DNA of 64,000 bases from Hafnia alvei (GCF_964063325.1 NZ_OZ061315.1:2232001-2296000); one strand, 5' to 3'. Positions 29,071 through 42,278 are shown, counted from the stretch's first letter. Numbers and translations: made by a program. Notes: generated by a model from the letters alone, not told the origin.

Positions 29071-29211
29071 CTTTAACATGGTTTACCGATTTAGGTTTAT
29101 TCATGAGCGCACTTAAGACGATCGATACCCCCAAATGCGTGAAGTTGCGCCAGGGCAGCGTCAAGCATGAAGGGTATATACCCAGAGCATTTGAAGTGGC
29201 GGTTTCTATAG

Positions 29212-30270
<1,059 letters not shown>

Positions 30271-30284
30271 GGCGGGATTATCAC

Positions 30285-32672
30285 ATGAAATTCAGTGAAC
30301 TCTGGTTGCGCGAGTGGGTTAATCCTGCCATTAGCAGCGAAGCATTATCCGAACAAATTACAATGGCCGGTCTGGAAGTTGACGGCGTAGAACCGGTTGC
30401 TGGCGAATTTAACGGCGTTTTTGTGGGTGAAGTGGTTGAGTGCGGCCAACATCCAAACGCAGACAAACTGCGTGTCACTAAAGTTAACGTGGGCGGTGAG
30501 CGTCTGTTAGATATCGTTTGCGGTGCACCAAACTGTCGTAAAGGCCTGAAAGTCGCTGTTGCGACTATTGGTGCGGTATTGCCTGGTGATTTTAAAATTA
30601 AAGCGGCGAAACTGCGCGGTGAGCCTTCAGAAGGGATGCTGTGCTCGTTCTCTGAGCTGGGTATTTCCGAAGATCACGACGGCATTATTGAATTGCCTGC
30701 AGATGCGCCTATCGGCACCGATATCCGTGAATACCTGAAGCTCAATGATAACGCGATTGAAATCAGCGTAACGCCTAACCGTGCAGACTGTTTAGGGATT
30801 ATTGGCGTTGCACGTGATGTTGCCGTGCTGAATAAGCTAGCTTTGAACGTGCCAGCGATGGATGCGGTTCCTGCGGCAATTCATGACACCTTCCCAATTA
30901 CGGTTGAAGCGACCGATGCGTGCCCACGCTATTTGGGCCGTGTGGTGAAAGGTATCAAGGTTAAGGCCGCAACGCCATTGTGGATGCGTGAAAAACTGCG
31001 TCGTTGTGGGATCCGTTCAATCGATCCGGTGGTTGATGTAACCAACTATGTTCTGTTGGAACTGGGTCAGCCGATGCATGCGTTTGATTTAAACCGCCTA
31101 GAAGGTGGCATCGTTGTGCGCATGGCGAAAGAGGGCGAAAAGCTGACTCTGCTGGACGGCAATGAAGCCACGCTGGCGGCTGATACCTTAGTGATTGCCG
31201 ATCAGCAAAAAGCGCTGGCGATGGGCGGTATCTTCGGTGGTGAACACTCTGGCGTGAACGAAGAAACACAAGACGTTCTGCTGGAATGCGCATACTTCAA
31301 CCCGCTGTCTATCACCGGTCGTGCACGCCGTCAGGGTCTGCATACCGATGCTTCTCACCGCTACGAACGCGGCGTGGATCCGGCATTGCAAGCCGCGGCG
31401 ATGGAACGTGCGACGCGTTTGCTGATTGATATCTGCGGTGGTCAAGCTGGCCCAGTCATTGATGTCACCAACGAAGCAACGCTGCCTAAGCGCGCCACGA
31501 TCACGCTACGTCGTGAAAAATTGGATCGTTTAATTGGTCATCACGTTGAAGACGCACAGGTTACCGATATCCTTGAACGTTTAGGCTGTAAGGTCAGCTT
31601 TGCCAACGATACTTGGCAGGCAGTTGCACCAAGCTGGCGTTTCGATATGGAAATCGAAGAAGATTTAGTGGAAGAAGTTGCCCGTGTTTACGGTTACAAC
31701 AATATTCCAAACGTGCCGGTGAAAGCTGATCTGATCATGACCGCTCATCGTGAAGCTAACTTGCCGCTTAAGCGCGTGAAAACAATGCTGGTCGATCGTG
31801 GCTATCAAGAAGCGATCACCTATAGCTTTGTTGATCCTAAGGTTCAGGCGCTGTTGCATCCGGCGGAAGAAGCGCTGATTTTGCCAAGCCCAATCTCGGT
31901 AGAAATGTCAGCGATGCGCCTGTCTCTGTGGAGCGGTTTGCTGTCTGCGGTGGTCTATAATCAAAATCGTCAACAGTCACGTGTACGTTTGTTCGAAACG
32001 GGTCTACGCTTTGTTCCTGATACTGCAGCTAATCTGGGTATCCGTCAGGATGTCATGCTGGCCGGTGTGATCGCGGGTAACCGTTACGAAGAGCACTGGA
32101 ATTTGGAACGTCAGGTTGTCGATTTCTACGATCTGAAAGGTGATTTAGAAGCTATTTTAGATTTGACCGGTAAATTGGATGACGTCCAATTTAAAGCAGA
32201 AACTAACCCTGCTTTACATCCGGGACAGAGTGCGGCAATTTATTTAGCAGGCAAACGCGTTGGTTTCATTGGTGTTGTTCATCCTGATCTGGAACGTAAA
32301 CTGGATCTGAATGGTCGCACCGTGGTGTTTGAAATTGAGTGGGAAGCCCTTGCAGAGCGCCGTATTCCGCAGGCTCGCGAGGTTTCACGCTATCCTGCCA
32401 ACCGTCGTGATATCGCCGTTGTGGTGGCTGAAAATGTCCCTGCAGAAGATATTTTGGCAGAGTGTAAGAAAGTTGGCGTAAATCAGGTAGTTGGCGTAAA
32501 CTTGTTTGACGTGTACCGTGGTAAGGGTGTTGCCGAGGGTTATAAGAGCCTCGCAATCAGTCTGGTATTGCAAGATACCACCCGTACACTGGAAGAAGAG
32601 GAGATTGCCGCTACCGTCGCAAAATGTGTAGAGGCATTAAAACAGCGATTCCAAGCATCCTTGAGGGATTGA
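30285..32672 (+). CDS. pheT: phenylalanyl-tRNA synthetase beta subunit
   Basis: Beta subunit of PheRS, 795 residues, the E. coli length. It begins [20 protein letters not shown]. Domains: tRNA-binding EMAP-like fold about 40-150; B3/B4 editing domain about 210-400, which hydrolyses Tyr-tRNA-Phe; B5 about 400-475; catalytic-like core; and a C-terminal ferredoxin-like anticodon-binding domain about 700-795 ([14 protein letters not shown]). It is followed by ihfA after four bases, as in E. coli, so IHF alpha shares this transcript. Confidence 0.98.
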   Translation: MKFSELWLREWVNPAISSEALSEQITMAGLEVDGVEPVAGEFNGVFVGEVVECGQHPNADKLRVTKVNVGGERLLDIVCGAPNCRKGLKVAVATIGAVLPGDFKIKAAKLRGEPSEGMLCSFSELGISEDHDGIIELPADAPIGTDIREYLKLNDNAIEISVTPNRADCLGIIGVARDVAVLNKLALNVPAMDAVPAAIHDTFPITVEATDACPRYLGRVVKGIKVKAATPLWMREKLRRCGIRSIDPVVDVTNYVLLELGQPMHAFDLNRLEGGIVVRMAKEGEKLTLLDGNEATLAADTLVIADQQKALAMGGIFGGEHSGVNEETQDVLLECAYFNPLSITGRARRQGLHTDASHRYERGVDPALQAAAMERATRLLIDICGGQAGPVIDVTNEATLPKRATITLRREKLDRLIGHHVEDAQVTDILERLGCKVSFANDTWQAVAPSWRFDMEIEEDLVEEVARVYGYNNIPNVPVKADLIMTAHREANLPLKRVKTMLVDRGYQEAITYSFVDPKVQALLHPAEEALILPSPISVEMSAMRLSLWSGLLSAVVYNQNRQQSRVRLFETGLRFVPDTAANLGIRQDVMLAGVIAGNRYEEHWNLERQVVDFYDLKGDLEAILDLTGKLDDVQFKAETNPALHPGQSAAIYLAGKRVGFIGVVHPDLERKLDLNGRTVVFEIEWEALAERRIPQAREVSRYPANRRDIAVVVAENVPAEDILAECKKVGVNQVVGVNLFDVYRGKGVAEGYKSLAISLVLQDTTRTLEEEEIAATVAKCVEALKQRFQASLRD

Positions 32673-32676
32673 ACTT

Positions 32677-32973
32677 ATGGCGCTTACTAAAGCTGAAATG
32701 TCTGAACACCTGTTTGAGAAGCTTGGGCTTAGCAAACGGGATGCCAAAGACCTCGTAGAAATATTTTTCGAAGAGGTTCGCCGCGCTCTGGAAAATGGTG
32801 AACAGGTTAAGTTGTCCGGTTTCGGTAACTTTGATCTGCGCGACAAAAACCAGAGACCGGGACGTAACCCGAAAACCGGGGAAGATATCCCGATTACGGC
32901 GCGCCGTGTTGTTACTTTCCGTCCGGGGCAGAAGCTCAAGAGCCGGGTCGAGAACGCGACACCGAAAGAGTAA
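32677..32973 (+). CDS. ihfA: integration host factor alpha
   Basis: DNA-bending nucleoid protein that works as a heterodimer with IhfB, 98 residues. It opens [20 protein letters not shown]. The beta-arm carries [27 protein letters not shown] with the intercalating Pro. The start codon lies four bases after the pheT stop, so it is co-transcribed with pheST; in E. coli it also has its own promoter inside pheT. A terminator follows. Confidence 0.98.
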   Translation: MALTKAEMSEHLFEKLGLSKRDAKDLVEIFFEEVRRALENGEQVKLSGFGNFDLRDKNQRPGRNPKTGEDIPITARRVVTFRPGQKLKSRVENATPKE

Positions 32974-32983
32974 TACGCAAAAC

Positions 32984-33011
32984 AAAAAGGCCGCCTGCGG
33001 GTGGCCTTTTT
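32984..33011 (+). terminator. ihfA terminator
   Basis: AAAAAGGCC pairs with GGCCTTTTT, with GCC and GGT pairing inside around a TGCG loop. Confidence 0.9.
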
Positions 33012-33056
33012 CTTATCTAACGTCCATTAACTCTGATATTGCGAGATAATCTATAG

Positions 33057-33254
33057 ATGAAAGTGAATGACCTCGTTAGTGTTAAAACCGATGGTGGCCC
33101 GCGCCGAATTGGTAAAATTATTGAAGTTGAAGAATTCAGTGAAGGGGTGATGTATTTAGTTACTCTGGATGGTTATCCAAATGGCGTATGGTTTTTTAAC
33201 GAAATAGATAGCCATGATGGTACATTTGTTGAGCCTTATCACGGTGATGAATAG
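33057..33254 (+). CDS. small hypothetical protein, KOW/YodC-like
   Basis: A 65-residue acidic protein, [20 protein letters not shown] and following, between ihfA and btuC. The start [16 protein letters not shown] resembles the opening of the small beta-barrel YodC (DUF2158) family, in which V.VK.GGP is conserved, but the rest is not clearly alike. It contains no signal peptide or membrane segment. There is no strong ribosome binding site (ATAATCTATAG before ATG). It may have its own promoter, since a terminator lies directly upstream. Function is unknown. Confidence 0.65.
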   Translation: MKVNDLVSVKTDGGPRRIGKIIEVEEFSEGVMYLVTLDGYPNGVWFFNEIDSHDGTFVEPYHGDE

Positions 33255-33312
33255 CCGAAATTCATTATTGTACCCACACCCGATGTTTTATTAGATCACT
33301 TTAATTAGCCCT

Positions 33313-34338
33313 ATGCCAAACGCCGACACGCCAACACTTTCATATTTCTCCCTATTGCAGCAGCGCCAGAAGCAGCACGATCGCCGAAAATTGTGGTTCC
33401 TAACGCTATTTTTGCTGTTCGCAGTGATAGTCAGCTTGTGCGCGGGCGATCTCTGGATGTGGCCCTCGCAATGGTTAAGCGAAAGTGCCCAGCTTTTTGT
33501 CTGGCAGCTCCGCTTACCACGGGTGTTAGCGGTGATGGCCGTCGGTGCTGCGCTGGCTATATCTGGTGCGGTGATGCAGGCGCTGTTTGATAATCCGCTG
33601 GCTGAACCGGGGCTTTTAGGGGTCTCCAACGGCGCAGGTGTCGCGCTTGTATTAGCAGTATTACTCGGTCAGAGTTTGCTCCCCGTGTGGGTGCTCAGCA
33701 CCTGTGCGATTATCGGTGCGCTGGCGATTACCGCTTTACTAATGATATTTGCACATCGCAAATCGCTGACAAATTCTAGGCTGCTGTTGATTGGTGTGGC
33801 GCTAGGTATTGCCTGTAGCGCCGTGATGACGTGGGCGGTGTATTTCAGCTCCAGCTTGGATTTACGCCAACTGATGTATTGGCTGATGGGCGGATTCAGC
33901 GGCGTTGATTGGCGGCAGAAATGGCTGGTAGCCGCGCTCATTCCGGTATTCGTTTGGCTGCTGTATCAGGGAAAAGTACTTAACTTGATGTCTCTGGGCG
34001 ATATCCAAGCGCGACAGCTTGGACTCTCGCTGGTGGTGTGGCGCAATTTACTGGTGGTGGCGATTGGCTGGCTAGTTGGCGTAAGCGTTGCGCTGGCGGG
34101 CGTGATTGGCTTTGTCGGATTAGTTGTGCCGCACATGCTGCGGCTGATGGGGATCACCGATCATCGTGCACTTTTACCTGCCTGTGCACTGGGTGGTGCC
34201 GGTGTGTTGCTGTTTGCCGATGTGGTGGCGCGCGTAGCACTTTTCTCCGCCGAGTTGCCGATTGGTGTGGTGACATCGTCGCTCGGTGCCCCTATTTTTA
34301 TCTGGATGTTGCTGCGACCACGGAGTGTCAAAGCCTAA
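33313..34338 (+). CDS. btuC: BtuC, vitamin B12 ABC transporter permease
   Basis: Inner-membrane permease for cobalamin import, FecCD family, 341 residues. About ten helices. Family marks are [20 protein letters not shown] near residues 66-85, [25 protein letters not shown] and [20 protein letters not shown], which includes the coupling region with BtuD. It overlaps btuD by one base (TAATG). E. coli has btuE between btuC and btuD; it is absent here. A riboswitch was not evident in the 58-base spacer upstream. Confidence 0.95.
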   Translation: MPNADTPTLSYFSLLQQRQKQHDRRKLWFLTLFLLFAVIVSLCAGDLWMWPSQWLSESAQLFVWQLRLPRVLAVMAVGAALAISGAVMQALFDNPLAEPGLLGVSNGAGVALVLAVLLGQSLLPVWVLSTCAIIGALAITALLMIFAHRKSLTNSRLLLIGVALGIACSAVMTWAVYFSSSLDLRQLMYWLMGGFSGVDWRQKWLVAALIPVFVWLLYQGKVLNLMSLGDIQARQLGLSLVVWRNLLVVAIGWLVGVSVALAGVIGFVGLVVPHMLRLMGITDHRALLPACALGGAGVLLFADVVARVALFSAELPIGVVTSSLGAPIFIWMLLRPRSVKA

Positions 34339-35132
34339 TGGTGAATCAAAACAGAGATTTTCTTCCGCTGAACTGTCTTTCGTTAAACAACGTCTCCGCC
34401 GGGACGCGTCTATTACCTTTTAGTGCGCAGGTGAAGCGTGGGGCGCTTATTCATATCATTGGGCCGAATGGCGCAGGTAAAAGCACGTTGCTATCGCGCA
34501 TCGCCGGTATTTTACCCGGTGAAGGCGCGATTATGCTTAATCAGATCGATATTGAAAAACTCACCGCGACCGAGCTGGCCCGCTATCGCGCCTATCTACA
34601 TCAGCAGCAACAGCCTAGCGCAGTGATGCCTGTTTTTCAGTTTCTGGCGCTGCACCAGCCCGCAGGCTGTGATGGGGAGCTGGCTGATGGCGTGGTCGAC
34701 TATCTGGCAGAAACGCTTAACTTAAGCGATAAACTGGCACGTCCACTAACCCATCTTTCTGGCGGTGAGTGGCAGCGGGTGCGTATCGCTGCCGTGTGTT
34801 TGCAGATATGGCCAACGCTCAATCCCCAAGCATCGCTTTTGTTGCTGGATGAGCCGATGAACAGTCTGGACATTAGCCAGCAGGCGGCGGTGGATCGGTT
34901 GCTCAAGCAGCTTACTCAACTTGGGATTTGCGTCATCGTCAGTGCGCATGATTTGAATCATACCCAGAGACACGCACAGCAGGTTTGGATGCTCAAGGCT
35001 GGGGTGGTATCACAACAAGGTGCTGCAAGGGACGTGATGACGGTGCAAAATCTTTCTGCGCTGTTTGAAATAGACTTTCGTGAATTAGAAAGCGAGGGGC
35101 AACGCTGGTTTGTTTATACCCTTCATACTTGA
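34338..35132 (+). CDS. btuD: BtuD, vitamin B12 ABC transporter ATPase
   Basis: Cytosolic ATPase of the BtuCDF importer, 264 residues from the ATG at 34338 that overlaps the btuC stop. Much earlier in-frame starts would lie inside btuC and are rejected. Walker A is GPNGAGKST near residues 46-54, signature LSGGEWQRVRIA, Walker B LLLLDEP and switch His SAHDLNHT. The gene ends in a partial dispersed repeat. The BtuF binding protein is not in the window. Confidence 0.95.
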   Translation: MVNQNRDFLPLNCLSLNNVSAGTRLLPFSAQVKRGALIHIIGPNGAGKSTLLSRIAGILPGEGAIMLNQIDIEKLTATELARYRAYLHQQQQPSAVMPVFQFLALHQPAGCDGELADGVVDYLAETLNLSDKLARPLTHLSGGEWQRVRIAAVCLQIWPTLNPQASLLLLDEPMNSLDISQQAAVDRLLKQLTQLGICVIVSAHDLNHTQRHAQQVWMLKAGVVSQQGAARDVMTVQNLSALFEIDFRELESEGQRWFVYTLHT

Positions 35133-35275
35133 AGCTGCTTCGGTGTTGGCTACGCTCATCGGGATTTACTCACTTGCCGCGTTACTCGGCGATGCCTCGC
35201 CCCGTTGGTGCCAGCGCAATCGCTGTTCAAAAGTCTGGAGCCTTTTGTGAAGCAACTCCAATTATTTTGGGTATA
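35127..35275. repeat. dispersed palindromic element after btuD
   Basis: Runs from CTTGAAGCTGCTTCGGTGTTGGCT to CAACTCCAATTATTTTGGGTATA and contains the block CATCGGGATTTACTCACTTGCCGC. It is the most complete dispersed copy here, and its first bases overlap the end of btuD. About 160 AT-rich bases without a gene lie between it and the arn operators. Confidence 0.75.
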
Positions 35276-35419
35276 ACAGACTTAATATTAAATATAGTTA
35301 AGCAAATTAATAGCAGGGTAAGTAAATATTTAATTAACTATTACGTTAAATTTTCGATTTAATTCACTTAAATCAATATTCCTTCAACCAATCCCATACT
35401 TTTTCCCCATCATCCGCTA

Positions 35420-35436
35420 TGTTTAGACTGCGTTTA
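35420..35436 (+). promoter_or_regulatory. PhoP-box-like site of the arn operon
   Basis: TGTTTAGACTGCGTTTA is (G/T)GTTTA-N5-(G/T)GTTTA with one mismatch in twelve fixed bases. It lies one base upstream of the PmrA box and about 135 bases before arnB. Confidence 0.7.
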
Positions 35437-35437
35437 T

Positions 35438-35454
35438 CTTAATGTTAATCTAAG
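35438..35454 (+). promoter_or_regulatory. PmrA box of the arn operon
   Basis: CTTAATGTTAATCTAAG fits YTTAAK-N5-YTTAAK with a perfect first half-site and one mismatch in the second. TATTCT at 35465-35470, ten bases further on, is a likely -10 element at the spacing usual for PmrA promoters. Confidence 0.75.
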
Positions 35455-35570
35455 CTTTTATACTTATTCTCAGCATAGACAAGCGCTAAGACACGCTTTG
35501 GTATTTCTAGTCGCTTTGATTATGTGCTTCAAATTGGATGCCTCGGCATAGAACAAATATAAGGTAACGG

Positions 35571-36719
35571 ATGAAAGAGTTTCTCCCATTTTCTGTCCCC
35601 TCAATGGGGGAGGATGAAATCGCTGCGGTTGCTGAGGTATTACGTTCAGGATGGATCACCACGGGCCCTAAATGCCAGCAGCTCGAATCTGCTTTCAGCC
35701 AGTACGTTGGTGCGAAACACGCCATTGCCGTGAGCTCTGCTACCGGCGGGATGCACGTGACGCTAATGGCGCTGGGCATTGGCGCGGGAGATGAGGTCAT
35801 TACGCCATCCCAAACCTGGGTGTCGACGATCAATATTATTACTCTGCTAGGCGCAGAGCCGGTGATGGTTGACGTTGATCGGGATACCTTGATGGTTCAG
35901 CCCGCTCAGATTGAAGCGGCCATTACTGAAAAAACCAAGGCAATTATCCCGGTTCACTATGCGGGTGCCCCAGCAGATTTAACGGCGTTAAGAGAGATTG
36001 CGGCGCGACACCATATTCCACTGATCGAAGATGCGGCCCATGCGGTCGGCACGCGTTTTGGTGATGAAATGATTGGATCGCAGGGAACCGCGATTTTCTC
36101 GTTCCACGCCATTAAAAATATGACCTGTGCCGAAGGCGGCATGGTGGTAACCGATGATGATGAGCTGGCTGATAAAGTTCGTTGCTTTAAGTTTCACGGA
36201 CTCGCGGTTGATGCGTTCGATCGTCAGGCTCTGGGGCGCAAACCTCAGGCCGAAGTTGTCGCCCCAGGCTATAAATATAACTTAGCGGATATCAATGCGG
36301 CGATTGCGTTAGTTCAGCTGGAAAAACTTCCTGCGATGAATGCTCGCCGCCAAGAGCTGGTTGCTCGTTATCGCAAGGCGCTTCAAGGTTCAGCTTTGTT
36401 GCCGCTAACCGTTCCGGAATATCCACATCACCATGCATGGCACCTGTTTATGGTACGTGTGGATAAAGACCTGTGCGGAGTCGATCGCAATACCATGATG
36501 GAAAAGCTGAAAGAGCATGGCATCGGCACCGGCCTGCATTTCCGTGCTGCGCATACCCAAAAATATTATCGGGAAAAATACCCCGAACTTTGTTTACCTA
36601 ATACCGAATGGAACTCGGCAAGTTTGATGACCTTACCTCTGTTCCCTGATATGCAAGACAGCGATGTGGATCGCGTTGTGAAGGCAATATCTGACATTCT
36701 GGAGTCCTGTAGTGAGTAA
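35571..36719 (+). CDS. arnB: ArnB, UDP-L-Ara4O aminotransferase
   Basis: Cytosolic PLP enzyme that aminates UDP-4-keto-arabinose with glutamate to UDP-L-Ara4N, a step in masking lipid A phosphates against polymyxin. 382 residues, DegT/DnrJ/EryC1 fold. The PLP Lys is residue 182 in [15 protein letters not shown]; the phosphate site is SSATGGMH near 55-62 and the cofactor Asp is in [10 protein letters not shown]. It is the first gene of arnBCADTEF and preceded by AAGGTAACGG. Its end overlaps arnC by eight bases. Confidence 0.97.
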   Translation: MKEFLPFSVPSMGEDEIAAVAEVLRSGWITTGPKCQQLESAFSQYVGAKHAIAVSSATGGMHVTLMALGIGAGDEVITPSQTWVSTINIITLLGAEPVMVDVDRDTLMVQPAQIEAAITEKTKAIIPVHYAGAPADLTALREIAARHHIPLIEDAAHAVGTRFGDEMIGSQGTAIFSFHAIKNMTCAEGGMVVTDDDELADKVRCFKFHGLAVDAFDRQALGRKPQAEVVAPGYKYNLADINAAIALVQLEKLPAMNARRQELVARYRKALQGSALLPLTVPEYPHHHAWHLFMVRVDKDLCGVDRNTMMEKLKEHGIGTGLHFRAAHTQKYYREKYPELCLPNTEWNSASLMTLPLFPDMQDSDVDRVVKAISDILESCSE

Positions 36720-37728
36720 TAGTGAAGTGAATAAAAATACGGATAACACAATAAAAAAAGTGTCCGTGGTTATTCCTGTCTTTAATGAGCAGGAAAGTTT
36801 GCCTATTTTAATTAAACGTACCCATGCGGCCTGTGAGTTGTTAAATAAGCCGTATGAAATTATTTTGATTGATGACGGTAGCCATGATGCTTCTGCGGAA
36901 ATATTAACGCAGGCGGCTGAGATCCCAGAAAACCATATTGTTGCTGTGCTTTTAAACCGTAACTATGGTCAGCACTCGGCTATTATGGCTGGCTTCAATC
37001 AGGTTTCCGGCGATCTAATTATTACCCTCGATGCGGATTTACAAAATCCACCGGAAGAGATCCCGCGCTTGGTTGAAACGGCAGAGCAGGGCTATGACGT
37101 GGTCGGCACCGTTCGTGCCAAACGCAAAGACACCTGGTTCCGCAAAACGGCTTCGAAGATGATCAATATGATGATTCAAAAGGCCACCGGCAAATCAATG
37201 GGCGATTACGGCTGTATGCTGCGCGCCTACCGTCGCCCTATTATTGAAGCCATGCTGCATTGCCACGAACGCAGCACCTTTATTCCAATTCTGGCCAATA
37301 CGTTTGCCCGTCGAACCATTGAAATTGATGTTCGCCACGATGAGCGCGAATTTGGGGAATCGAAGTACAGCTTCTTAAAACTCATCAATCTGATGTATGA
37401 CCTCGTGACCTGCTTGACCACCACGCCTTTGCGCCTTTTGAGCATTGTCGGCAGCGTGATTGCGCTTTCAGGCTTCACTCTGGCGGTCTTACTTATCGCG
37501 ATGCGTTTGATTTTTGGTCCAACATGGGCCGCTGAAGGGGTATTCACGCTGTTTGCCGTGCTGTTTACCTTCATCGGCGCTCAGTTCGTTGGGCTGGGAT
37601 TATTAGGCGAGTACATCGGTCGTATCTACAACGATGTGCGCGCACGTCCACGCTATTTTGTGCAAAAAATTGTCTCCGCAGACGCGTTGAAGACCCATGA
37701 ATCTGTTGAACAACAGGAAGAAGAGTAA
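36712..37728 (+). CDS. arnC: ArnC, undecaprenyl-phosphate Ara4FN transferase
   Basis: Membrane-anchored GT2 glycosyltransferase that moves 4-formamido-arabinose from UDP to undecaprenyl phosphate. 338 residues, starting with GTG inside the end of arnB. The catalytic part has [13 protein letters not shown] near residues 17-29, ILIDDGSHD and [13 protein letters not shown] (DxD). Two C-terminal helices lie at about 240-262 and 275-298, followed by a basic tail. It overlaps arnA by one base (TAATG). Confidence 0.97.
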   Translation: MSNSEVNKNTDNTIKKVSVVIPVFNEQESLPILIKRTHAACELLNKPYEIILIDDGSHDASAEILTQAAEIPENHIVAVLLNRNYGQHSAIMAGFNQVSGDLIITLDADLQNPPEEIPRLVETAEQGYDVVGTVRAKRKDTWFRKTASKMINMMIQKATGKSMGDYGCMLRAYRRPIIEAMLHCHERSTFIPILANTFARRTIEIDVRHDEREFGESKYSFLKLINLMYDLVTCLTTTPLRLLSIVGSVIALSGFTLAVLLIAMRLIFGPTWAAEGVFTLFAVLFTFIGAQFVGLGLLGEYIGRIYNDVRARPRYFVQKIVSADALKTHESVEQQEEE

Positions 37729-39710
37729 TGAAAGCCATTGTATTTGCTTACCATGATATCGGCTGTGCAGGACTGAAAGCGCTGAAAGATGCGGGTTATG
37801 AAATCTCTGCCGTGTTTACCCACACTGACGAACCCGGTGAGAACCATTTCTATGGTTCAGTTGCACGTGTTGCTGCCGAAATGGAACTGCCTGTTTATGC
37901 ACCAGATAACGTCAATCATCCCCTGTGGATCGATCGCATTAAGGCACTGAAGCCGGACGTTATTTTCTCATTCTACTACCGCAACATGCTGTGCCAGGAC
38001 ATTCTGGATATCGCACCTCGCGGCAGTTGGAATCTGCATGGTTCACTGCTGCCTAAATATCGTGGTCGTGCACCGGTAAACTGGGCTCTGGTTCATGGTG
38101 AAGCGCAAACGGGCGTAACACTGCATCAAATGACGCGTAAAGCGGATGCCGGCGATATCGCCGGACAGTTAGCGGTGGATATTGCTGCTGACGACACAGC
38201 ACTGACGCTGCATGGAAAAATTCGCGACGCGGCGGTTACTCTGTTAGGCCAGCAGTTGCCATTAATCAAAAATGGTGGTGTAGAAACAACGGCTCAAGAT
38301 GAGTCTCAGGCGACCTACTTTGGGCGTCGTACTGCCGCAGATGGCCTAATTGACTGGAATAAGTCTGCAACAGTGGTTCACAATTTGGTCCGTGCGGTAA
38401 CCGAACCTTACCCTGGTGCATTTAGCTACTTAGGTGATAGAAAAATTACCGTGTGGCGTAGCCGAGTGATCGAAGATAAATCAGGCAGCAAGCCGGGTAC
38501 GGTGCTGTCGGCCAAACCTCTGGTTATCGCCTGCGGTGAAAACGCGCTGGAGATCGTCACCGGGCAAAGCGATGCAGGCTTGTATGCGCAGGGTTCTCAA
38601 CTTGCCAACGAGATGGGCATTGTGGCGAAAGTTCGCCTGTGGGATAAGCCGAACAGCCTGATCAAGCGCCGCACGCGTGTACTGATCCTGGGCGTAAACG
38701 GCTTTATCGGTAACCATCTGACAGAACGTTTGCTGCAAGATGATAATTTCGATATCTACGGGTTGGATATTGGCTCTGATGCCATTGAGCGCTTTATTGG
38801 CAATCCGCGTTTCCACTTCGTTGAGGGCGACATCAGTATCCATAACGAGTGGATCGAATATCACATCAAAAAATGTGACGTGATCCTGCCGTTGGTCGCG
38901 ATTGCTACACCGATTGAATATACCCGCAATCCATTGAAAGTGTTCGAGTTAGACTTCGAACAAAACCTGAAGATTGTGCGTGACTGCGTGAAATATCAAA
39001 AACGTATCGTGTTCCCATCCACTTCAGAAGTGTATGGCATGTGCAACGATAAAGACTTTGATGAAGATACCTCTAACCTGATTGTTGGCCCGATCAACAA
39101 ACAGCGCTGGATTTACTCGGTGTCTAAGCAGCTGTTAGACCGAGTTATTTGGGCTTACGGTGCGAAGAACGAGCTTAACTTTACGCTGTTCCGTCCGTTT
39201 AACTGGATGGGACCACGTTTGGATAACCTGAATGCGGCGCGTATCGGTAGCTCACGTGCGATCACCCAGTTGATCCTGAATCTGGTTGAAGGTTCTCCGA
39301 TTAAGCTGGTAGACGGCGGGGCGCAGAAGCGTTGCTTTACCGATATCAGCGACGGTATCGAAGCGCTGTTCCGCATTATTGAGAACAAAGACGACAACTG
39401 TAACGGGCAGATTATCAATATCGGTAACCCTGATAACGAAGCCAGTATTCGTGAACTGGGTGAAATGCTGTTGGATTGCTTTGAGCGTCACCCACTGCGT
39501 TCTCACTTCCCGCCATTTGCCGGTTTCAAAGAGATTGAAAGCAGCAGCTACTACGGTAAAGGCTATCAGGACGTTGAGCATCGTAAACCAAGCATCACCA
39601 ATGCGAAACGCCTGCTGCATTGGGCTCCAACGGTTGAAATGCAACAAACCGTTGAAGAAACGCTGGATTACTTCCTGCGTACCGTAGATCTCAGCGGCGA
39701 GGCACAATGA
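37728..39710 (+). CDS. arnA: ArnA, bifunctional UDP-GlcUA decarboxylase / Ara4N formyltransferase
   Basis: Cytosolic two-domain enzyme, 660 residues as in E. coli. The N-terminal formyltransferase (about 1-305) uses 10-formyl-THF; its active site is in [22 protein letters not shown]. The C-terminal short-chain dehydrogenase-like domain (about 316-660) oxidatively decarboxylates UDP-glucuronate: NAD site [13 protein letters not shown], YxxxK in [10 protein letters not shown], and Ser/Thr in FPSTSEVYG. It is the first and third step of the Ara4N pathway in one protein. It overlaps arnD by four bases (ATGA). Confidence 0.98.
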   Translation: MKAIVFAYHDIGCAGLKALKDAGYEISAVFTHTDEPGENHFYGSVARVAAEMELPVYAPDNVNHPLWIDRIKALKPDVIFSFYYRNMLCQDILDIAPRGSWNLHGSLLPKYRGRAPVNWALVHGEAQTGVTLHQMTRKADAGDIAGQLAVDIAADDTALTLHGKIRDAAVTLLGQQLPLIKNGGVETTAQDESQATYFGRRTAADGLIDWNKSATVVHNLVRAVTEPYPGAFSYLGDRKITVWRSRVIEDKSGSKPGTVLSAKPLVIACGENALEIVTGQSDAGLYAQGSQLANEMGIVAKVRLWDKPNSLIKRRTRVLILGVNGFIGNHLTERLLQDDNFDIYGLDIGSDAIERFIGNPRFHFVEGDISIHNEWIEYHIKKCDVILPLVAIATPIEYTRNPLKVFELDFEQNLKIVRDCVKYQKRIVFPSTSEVYGMCNDKDFDEDTSNLIVGPINKQRWIYSVSKQLLDRVIWAYGAKNELNFTLFRPFNWMGPRLDNLNAARIGSSRAITQLILNLVEGSPIKLVDGGAQKRCFTDISDGIEALFRIIENKDDNCNGQIINIGNPDNEASIRELGEMLLDCFERHPLRSHFPPFAGFKEIESSSYYGKGYQDVEHRKPSITNAKRLLHWAPTVEMQQTVEETLDYFLRTVDLSGEAQ

Positions 39711-40627
39711 AACGGGTTGGCCTGAGAATTGACGTTGATACGTTTCGCGGTACCCGTGATGGGGTGCCGCAGTTATTAACCATGCTACAAAAGCATGACG
39801 TCTTAGGGAGCTTTTTCTTTAGCGTGGGGCCAGACAATATGGGACGCCATTTATGGCGCCTACTGAAGCCGCGCTTTTTGTGGAAGATGCTTCGTTCTCA
39901 GGCCGCTTCGCTGTATGGATGGGATATTTTACTGGCCGGCACCTGCTGGCCAGGCAAATTAATTGGCAAGCCTCACGAGCTTATCATTCGTCATACCGCA
40001 ACATCGGGACACGAAGTGGGGCTGCATTCATGGGACCACCACGGCTGGCAAAAGAACGTGGGTCGTTGGTCTGATGCGCGACTCAAGCGTGAGTTTGAAC
40101 GCGGTTTAGCGGAAATGCAGCGCATTTTAGGCTATGCGGTAGATTGCTCTGCGGTGGCGGGCTGGCGTGCCGATCAGCGCGTTGTGGATATGAAGCAATC
40201 CTACGGCATGCGCTACAACAGCGATTGCCGCGGGACACAGCCGTTTATTCCTCAACTTAGTAATGGTCAACACGGCACGGTGCAAATCCCCGTTACGTTA
40301 CCGACTTACGATGAAGCGGTAGGGACGTTAACCACCGATGCTCAGTTTAATGATTTCATCATTGATGCGATCAAAAACGACAAAGGCACTCCGGTCTATA
40401 CCATTCATGCCGAAGTGGAAGGGATCGTAAAAGCTGAGATGTTTGAGCAGCTGTTGATCCGATTAAAAGCCGAAAACATTGAATTTTGCCCGTTGTCTGT
40501 GCTGTTGCCAAACGATAGGGCACAGCTCCCAACGGGACGTATCGTTCGTTCATCATTTGAAGGGCGGGAAGGCTGGCTTGGTTGTCAGGCTCCTGCTGTA
40601 GAAAACCCAGCGGAGACGTCTTTGTGA
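39707..40627 (+). CDS. arnD: ArnD, Ara4FN-lipid deformylase
   Basis: Removes the formyl group from undecaprenyl phosphate-Ara4FN, making the pathway irreversible. 306 residues, NodB/polysaccharide deacetylase fold. The metal-binding start is [12 protein letters not shown] near residues 4-15, with the His-containing motif [14 protein letters not shown] near 102-115. E. coli ArnD is inner-membrane associated. Its TGA overlaps the GTG start of arnT. Confidence 0.96.
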   Translation: MKRVGLRIDVDTFRGTRDGVPQLLTMLQKHDVLGSFFFSVGPDNMGRHLWRLLKPRFLWKMLRSQAASLYGWDILLAGTCWPGKLIGKPHELIIRHTATSGHEVGLHSWDHHGWQKNVGRWSDARLKREFERGLAEMQRILGYAVDCSAVAGWRADQRVVDMKQSYGMRYNSDCRGTQPFIPQLSNGQHGTVQIPVTLPTYDEAVGTLTTDAQFNDFIIDAIKNDKGTPVYTIHAEVEGIVKAEMFEQLLIRLKAENIEFCPLSVLLPNDRAQLPTGRIVRSSFEGREGWLGCQAPAVENPAETSL

Positions 40628-42276
40628 GAGTGATTAAAACACTGTCCGGCTTATTGTTCGCCTTGCTGTACCTGTTACCTCTGAACTGGCGTCCGCTCTG
40701 GCAGCCAGATGAAACCCGTTATGCAGAAATCAGCCGCGAGATGCTTGCCCGCGGCGATTGGACCGTGCCGCATTTACTGGGGCTTCGCTATTTTGAAAAG
40801 CCTGTTGCAGGATATTGGATTAACAACATCAGCCAATGGCTGTTTGGTGACAATAACTTTGCCGTGCGTTTTGGTTCAGTATTCTGTACCGCGCTAAGCA
40901 CGCTGTTAGTCTATTGGCTGGCCATGCTTATTTGGAAAAACAGCCGCACGGCGATTTTGGCGGCGGTCATCTATTTCAGCATGTTCTTGGTATACGCGGT
41001 TGGCACCTATAGCGTGCTAGACCCGATGATCACGCTGTGGATGTCGGCGGCGATGGTGAGTTTCTATCTCACCTTGAAGGCAACTACGCCGAAAGCCAAA
41101 GTCGGTGCCTACGTGCTGCTCGGTATTGCGTGTGGCATGGGCTTTATGACCAAAGGGTTCTTAGCCTTGGCGTTGCCTGTTATCAGCGTTCTGCCGATTG
41201 TTATCCAACAAAAGCGGGTGAAAGAGCTGTTTTTGTTTGGGCCTATCGCGGTGGTGGTGGCGGCGATCCTGAGCGCTCCGTGGGCGTGGAGTATTTATCT
41301 GCGCGAGCCTGATTTCTGGAATTACTTCTTCTGGGTTGAGCATATCCAGCGTTTCGCCGAGTCGGATGCTCAGCATAAAGCGCCGTTCTGGTACTATTTC
41401 CCGGTGCTGGTGGCCGGTGTAATGCCGTGGTTAGCGCTATTGCCGGGAGCCATTCGTCACGGCTGGCGCGGTTTCCATCCGGATAGATTCTTCCTGCTCA
41501 GCTGGCTGGTAATGCCATTCCTGTTCTTTAGCATCGCGAAAGGCAAGCTGCCCACGTACATTTTGCCTTGCATGGCTCCGCTGGCCTTGCTGATGGCGCA
41601 TTATGCTTCCGAGCTGGTGGCAAAAGGGCAATGGCGAACGTTTAAAGTCAACGCGGTGATTAACATCCTGTTTGGCGTAGTGGGTGCGATTGCCGTATCG
41701 GTTATGGCGCTCGGCCACTTTGAGTCGCCACTGTATGGAACCGGTGAGTTCGGTGAGTTGAGCACCATCTTGATCGGCGTGGTGTGCTTTGCTGGCTGGT
41801 CGATATTTGGTGTGATTGCGCTGGTGCGAGGCGGCAAAAACTGGCTCTGGTCGGCAGTGTGTCCGTTGGTGTTAGGATTGCTTATCGCGCAGGCTATTCC
41901 CCAGAAGATCGAGAATAGCAAAAACCCTCAGGCTTTTATTGACGATATGATGCCGCAGTTAGCCAGCAGTCGCTATGTATTAAGCGATGAGGTGGGTATT
42001 GCCGCTGGGCTGGCGTGGGAACTCAAACGCAGTGATATTCTGATGTTTGATTATTCGGGTGAGTTGAGATACGGCCTAGGGTATCCTGACGCTAAAGGCC
42101 ATCGCATCAATAAAAACGAATTTGCTGGGTGGTTAACCAACGCGCGCAAAGAGGGCAACGTGAGCTTGATGATCCATCTCTCCAGAGATGAAACGCTCGA
42201 TCACGAAGGCTTACCTAAGGCCGATAGCGTTGAACAACGAGGTCGTTACGTCGTGCTGTTCTACAAGAAAAGCTAA
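40624..42276 (+). CDS. arnT: ArnT, lipid A Ara4N transferase
   Basis: Inner-membrane GT83 glycosyltransferase that transfers L-Ara4N from undecaprenyl phosphate to lipid A phosphates on the periplasmic face. The start is GTG at 40624 ([17 protein letters not shown]), overlapping the arnD stop, which gives 550 residues, the family length. The first periplasmic loop holds the catalytic acidic motif [15 protein letters not shown]. About 12-13 helices precede a periplasmic C-terminal domain from about residue 430. ArnE begins two bases after the stop. Confidence 0.96.
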   Translation: MRVIKTLSGLLFALLYLLPLNWRPLWQPDETRYAEISREMLARGDWTVPHLLGLRYFEKPVAGYWINNISQWLFGDNNFAVRFGSVFCTALSTLLVYWLAMLIWKNSRTAILAAVIYFSMFLVYAVGTYSVLDPMITLWMSAAMVSFYLTLKATTPKAKVGAYVLLGIACGMGFMTKGFLALALPVISVLPIVIQQKRVKELFLFGPIAVVVAAILSAPWAWSIYLREPDFWNYFFWVEHIQRFAESDAQHKAPFWYYFPVLVAGVMPWLALLPGAIRHGWRGFHPDRFFLLSWLVMPFLFFSIAKGKLPTYILPCMAPLALLMAHYASELVAKGQWRTFKVNAVINILFGVVGAIAVSVMALGHFESPLYGTGEFGELSTILIGVVCFAGWSIFGVIALVRGGKNWLWSAVCPLVLGLLIAQAIPQKIENSKNPQAFIDDMMPQLASSRYVLSDEVGIAAGLAWELKRSDILMFDYSGELRYGLGYPDAKGHRINKNEFAGWLTNARKEGNVSLMIHLSRDETLDHEGLPKADSVEQRGRYVVLFYKKS

Positions 42277-42278
42277 TA

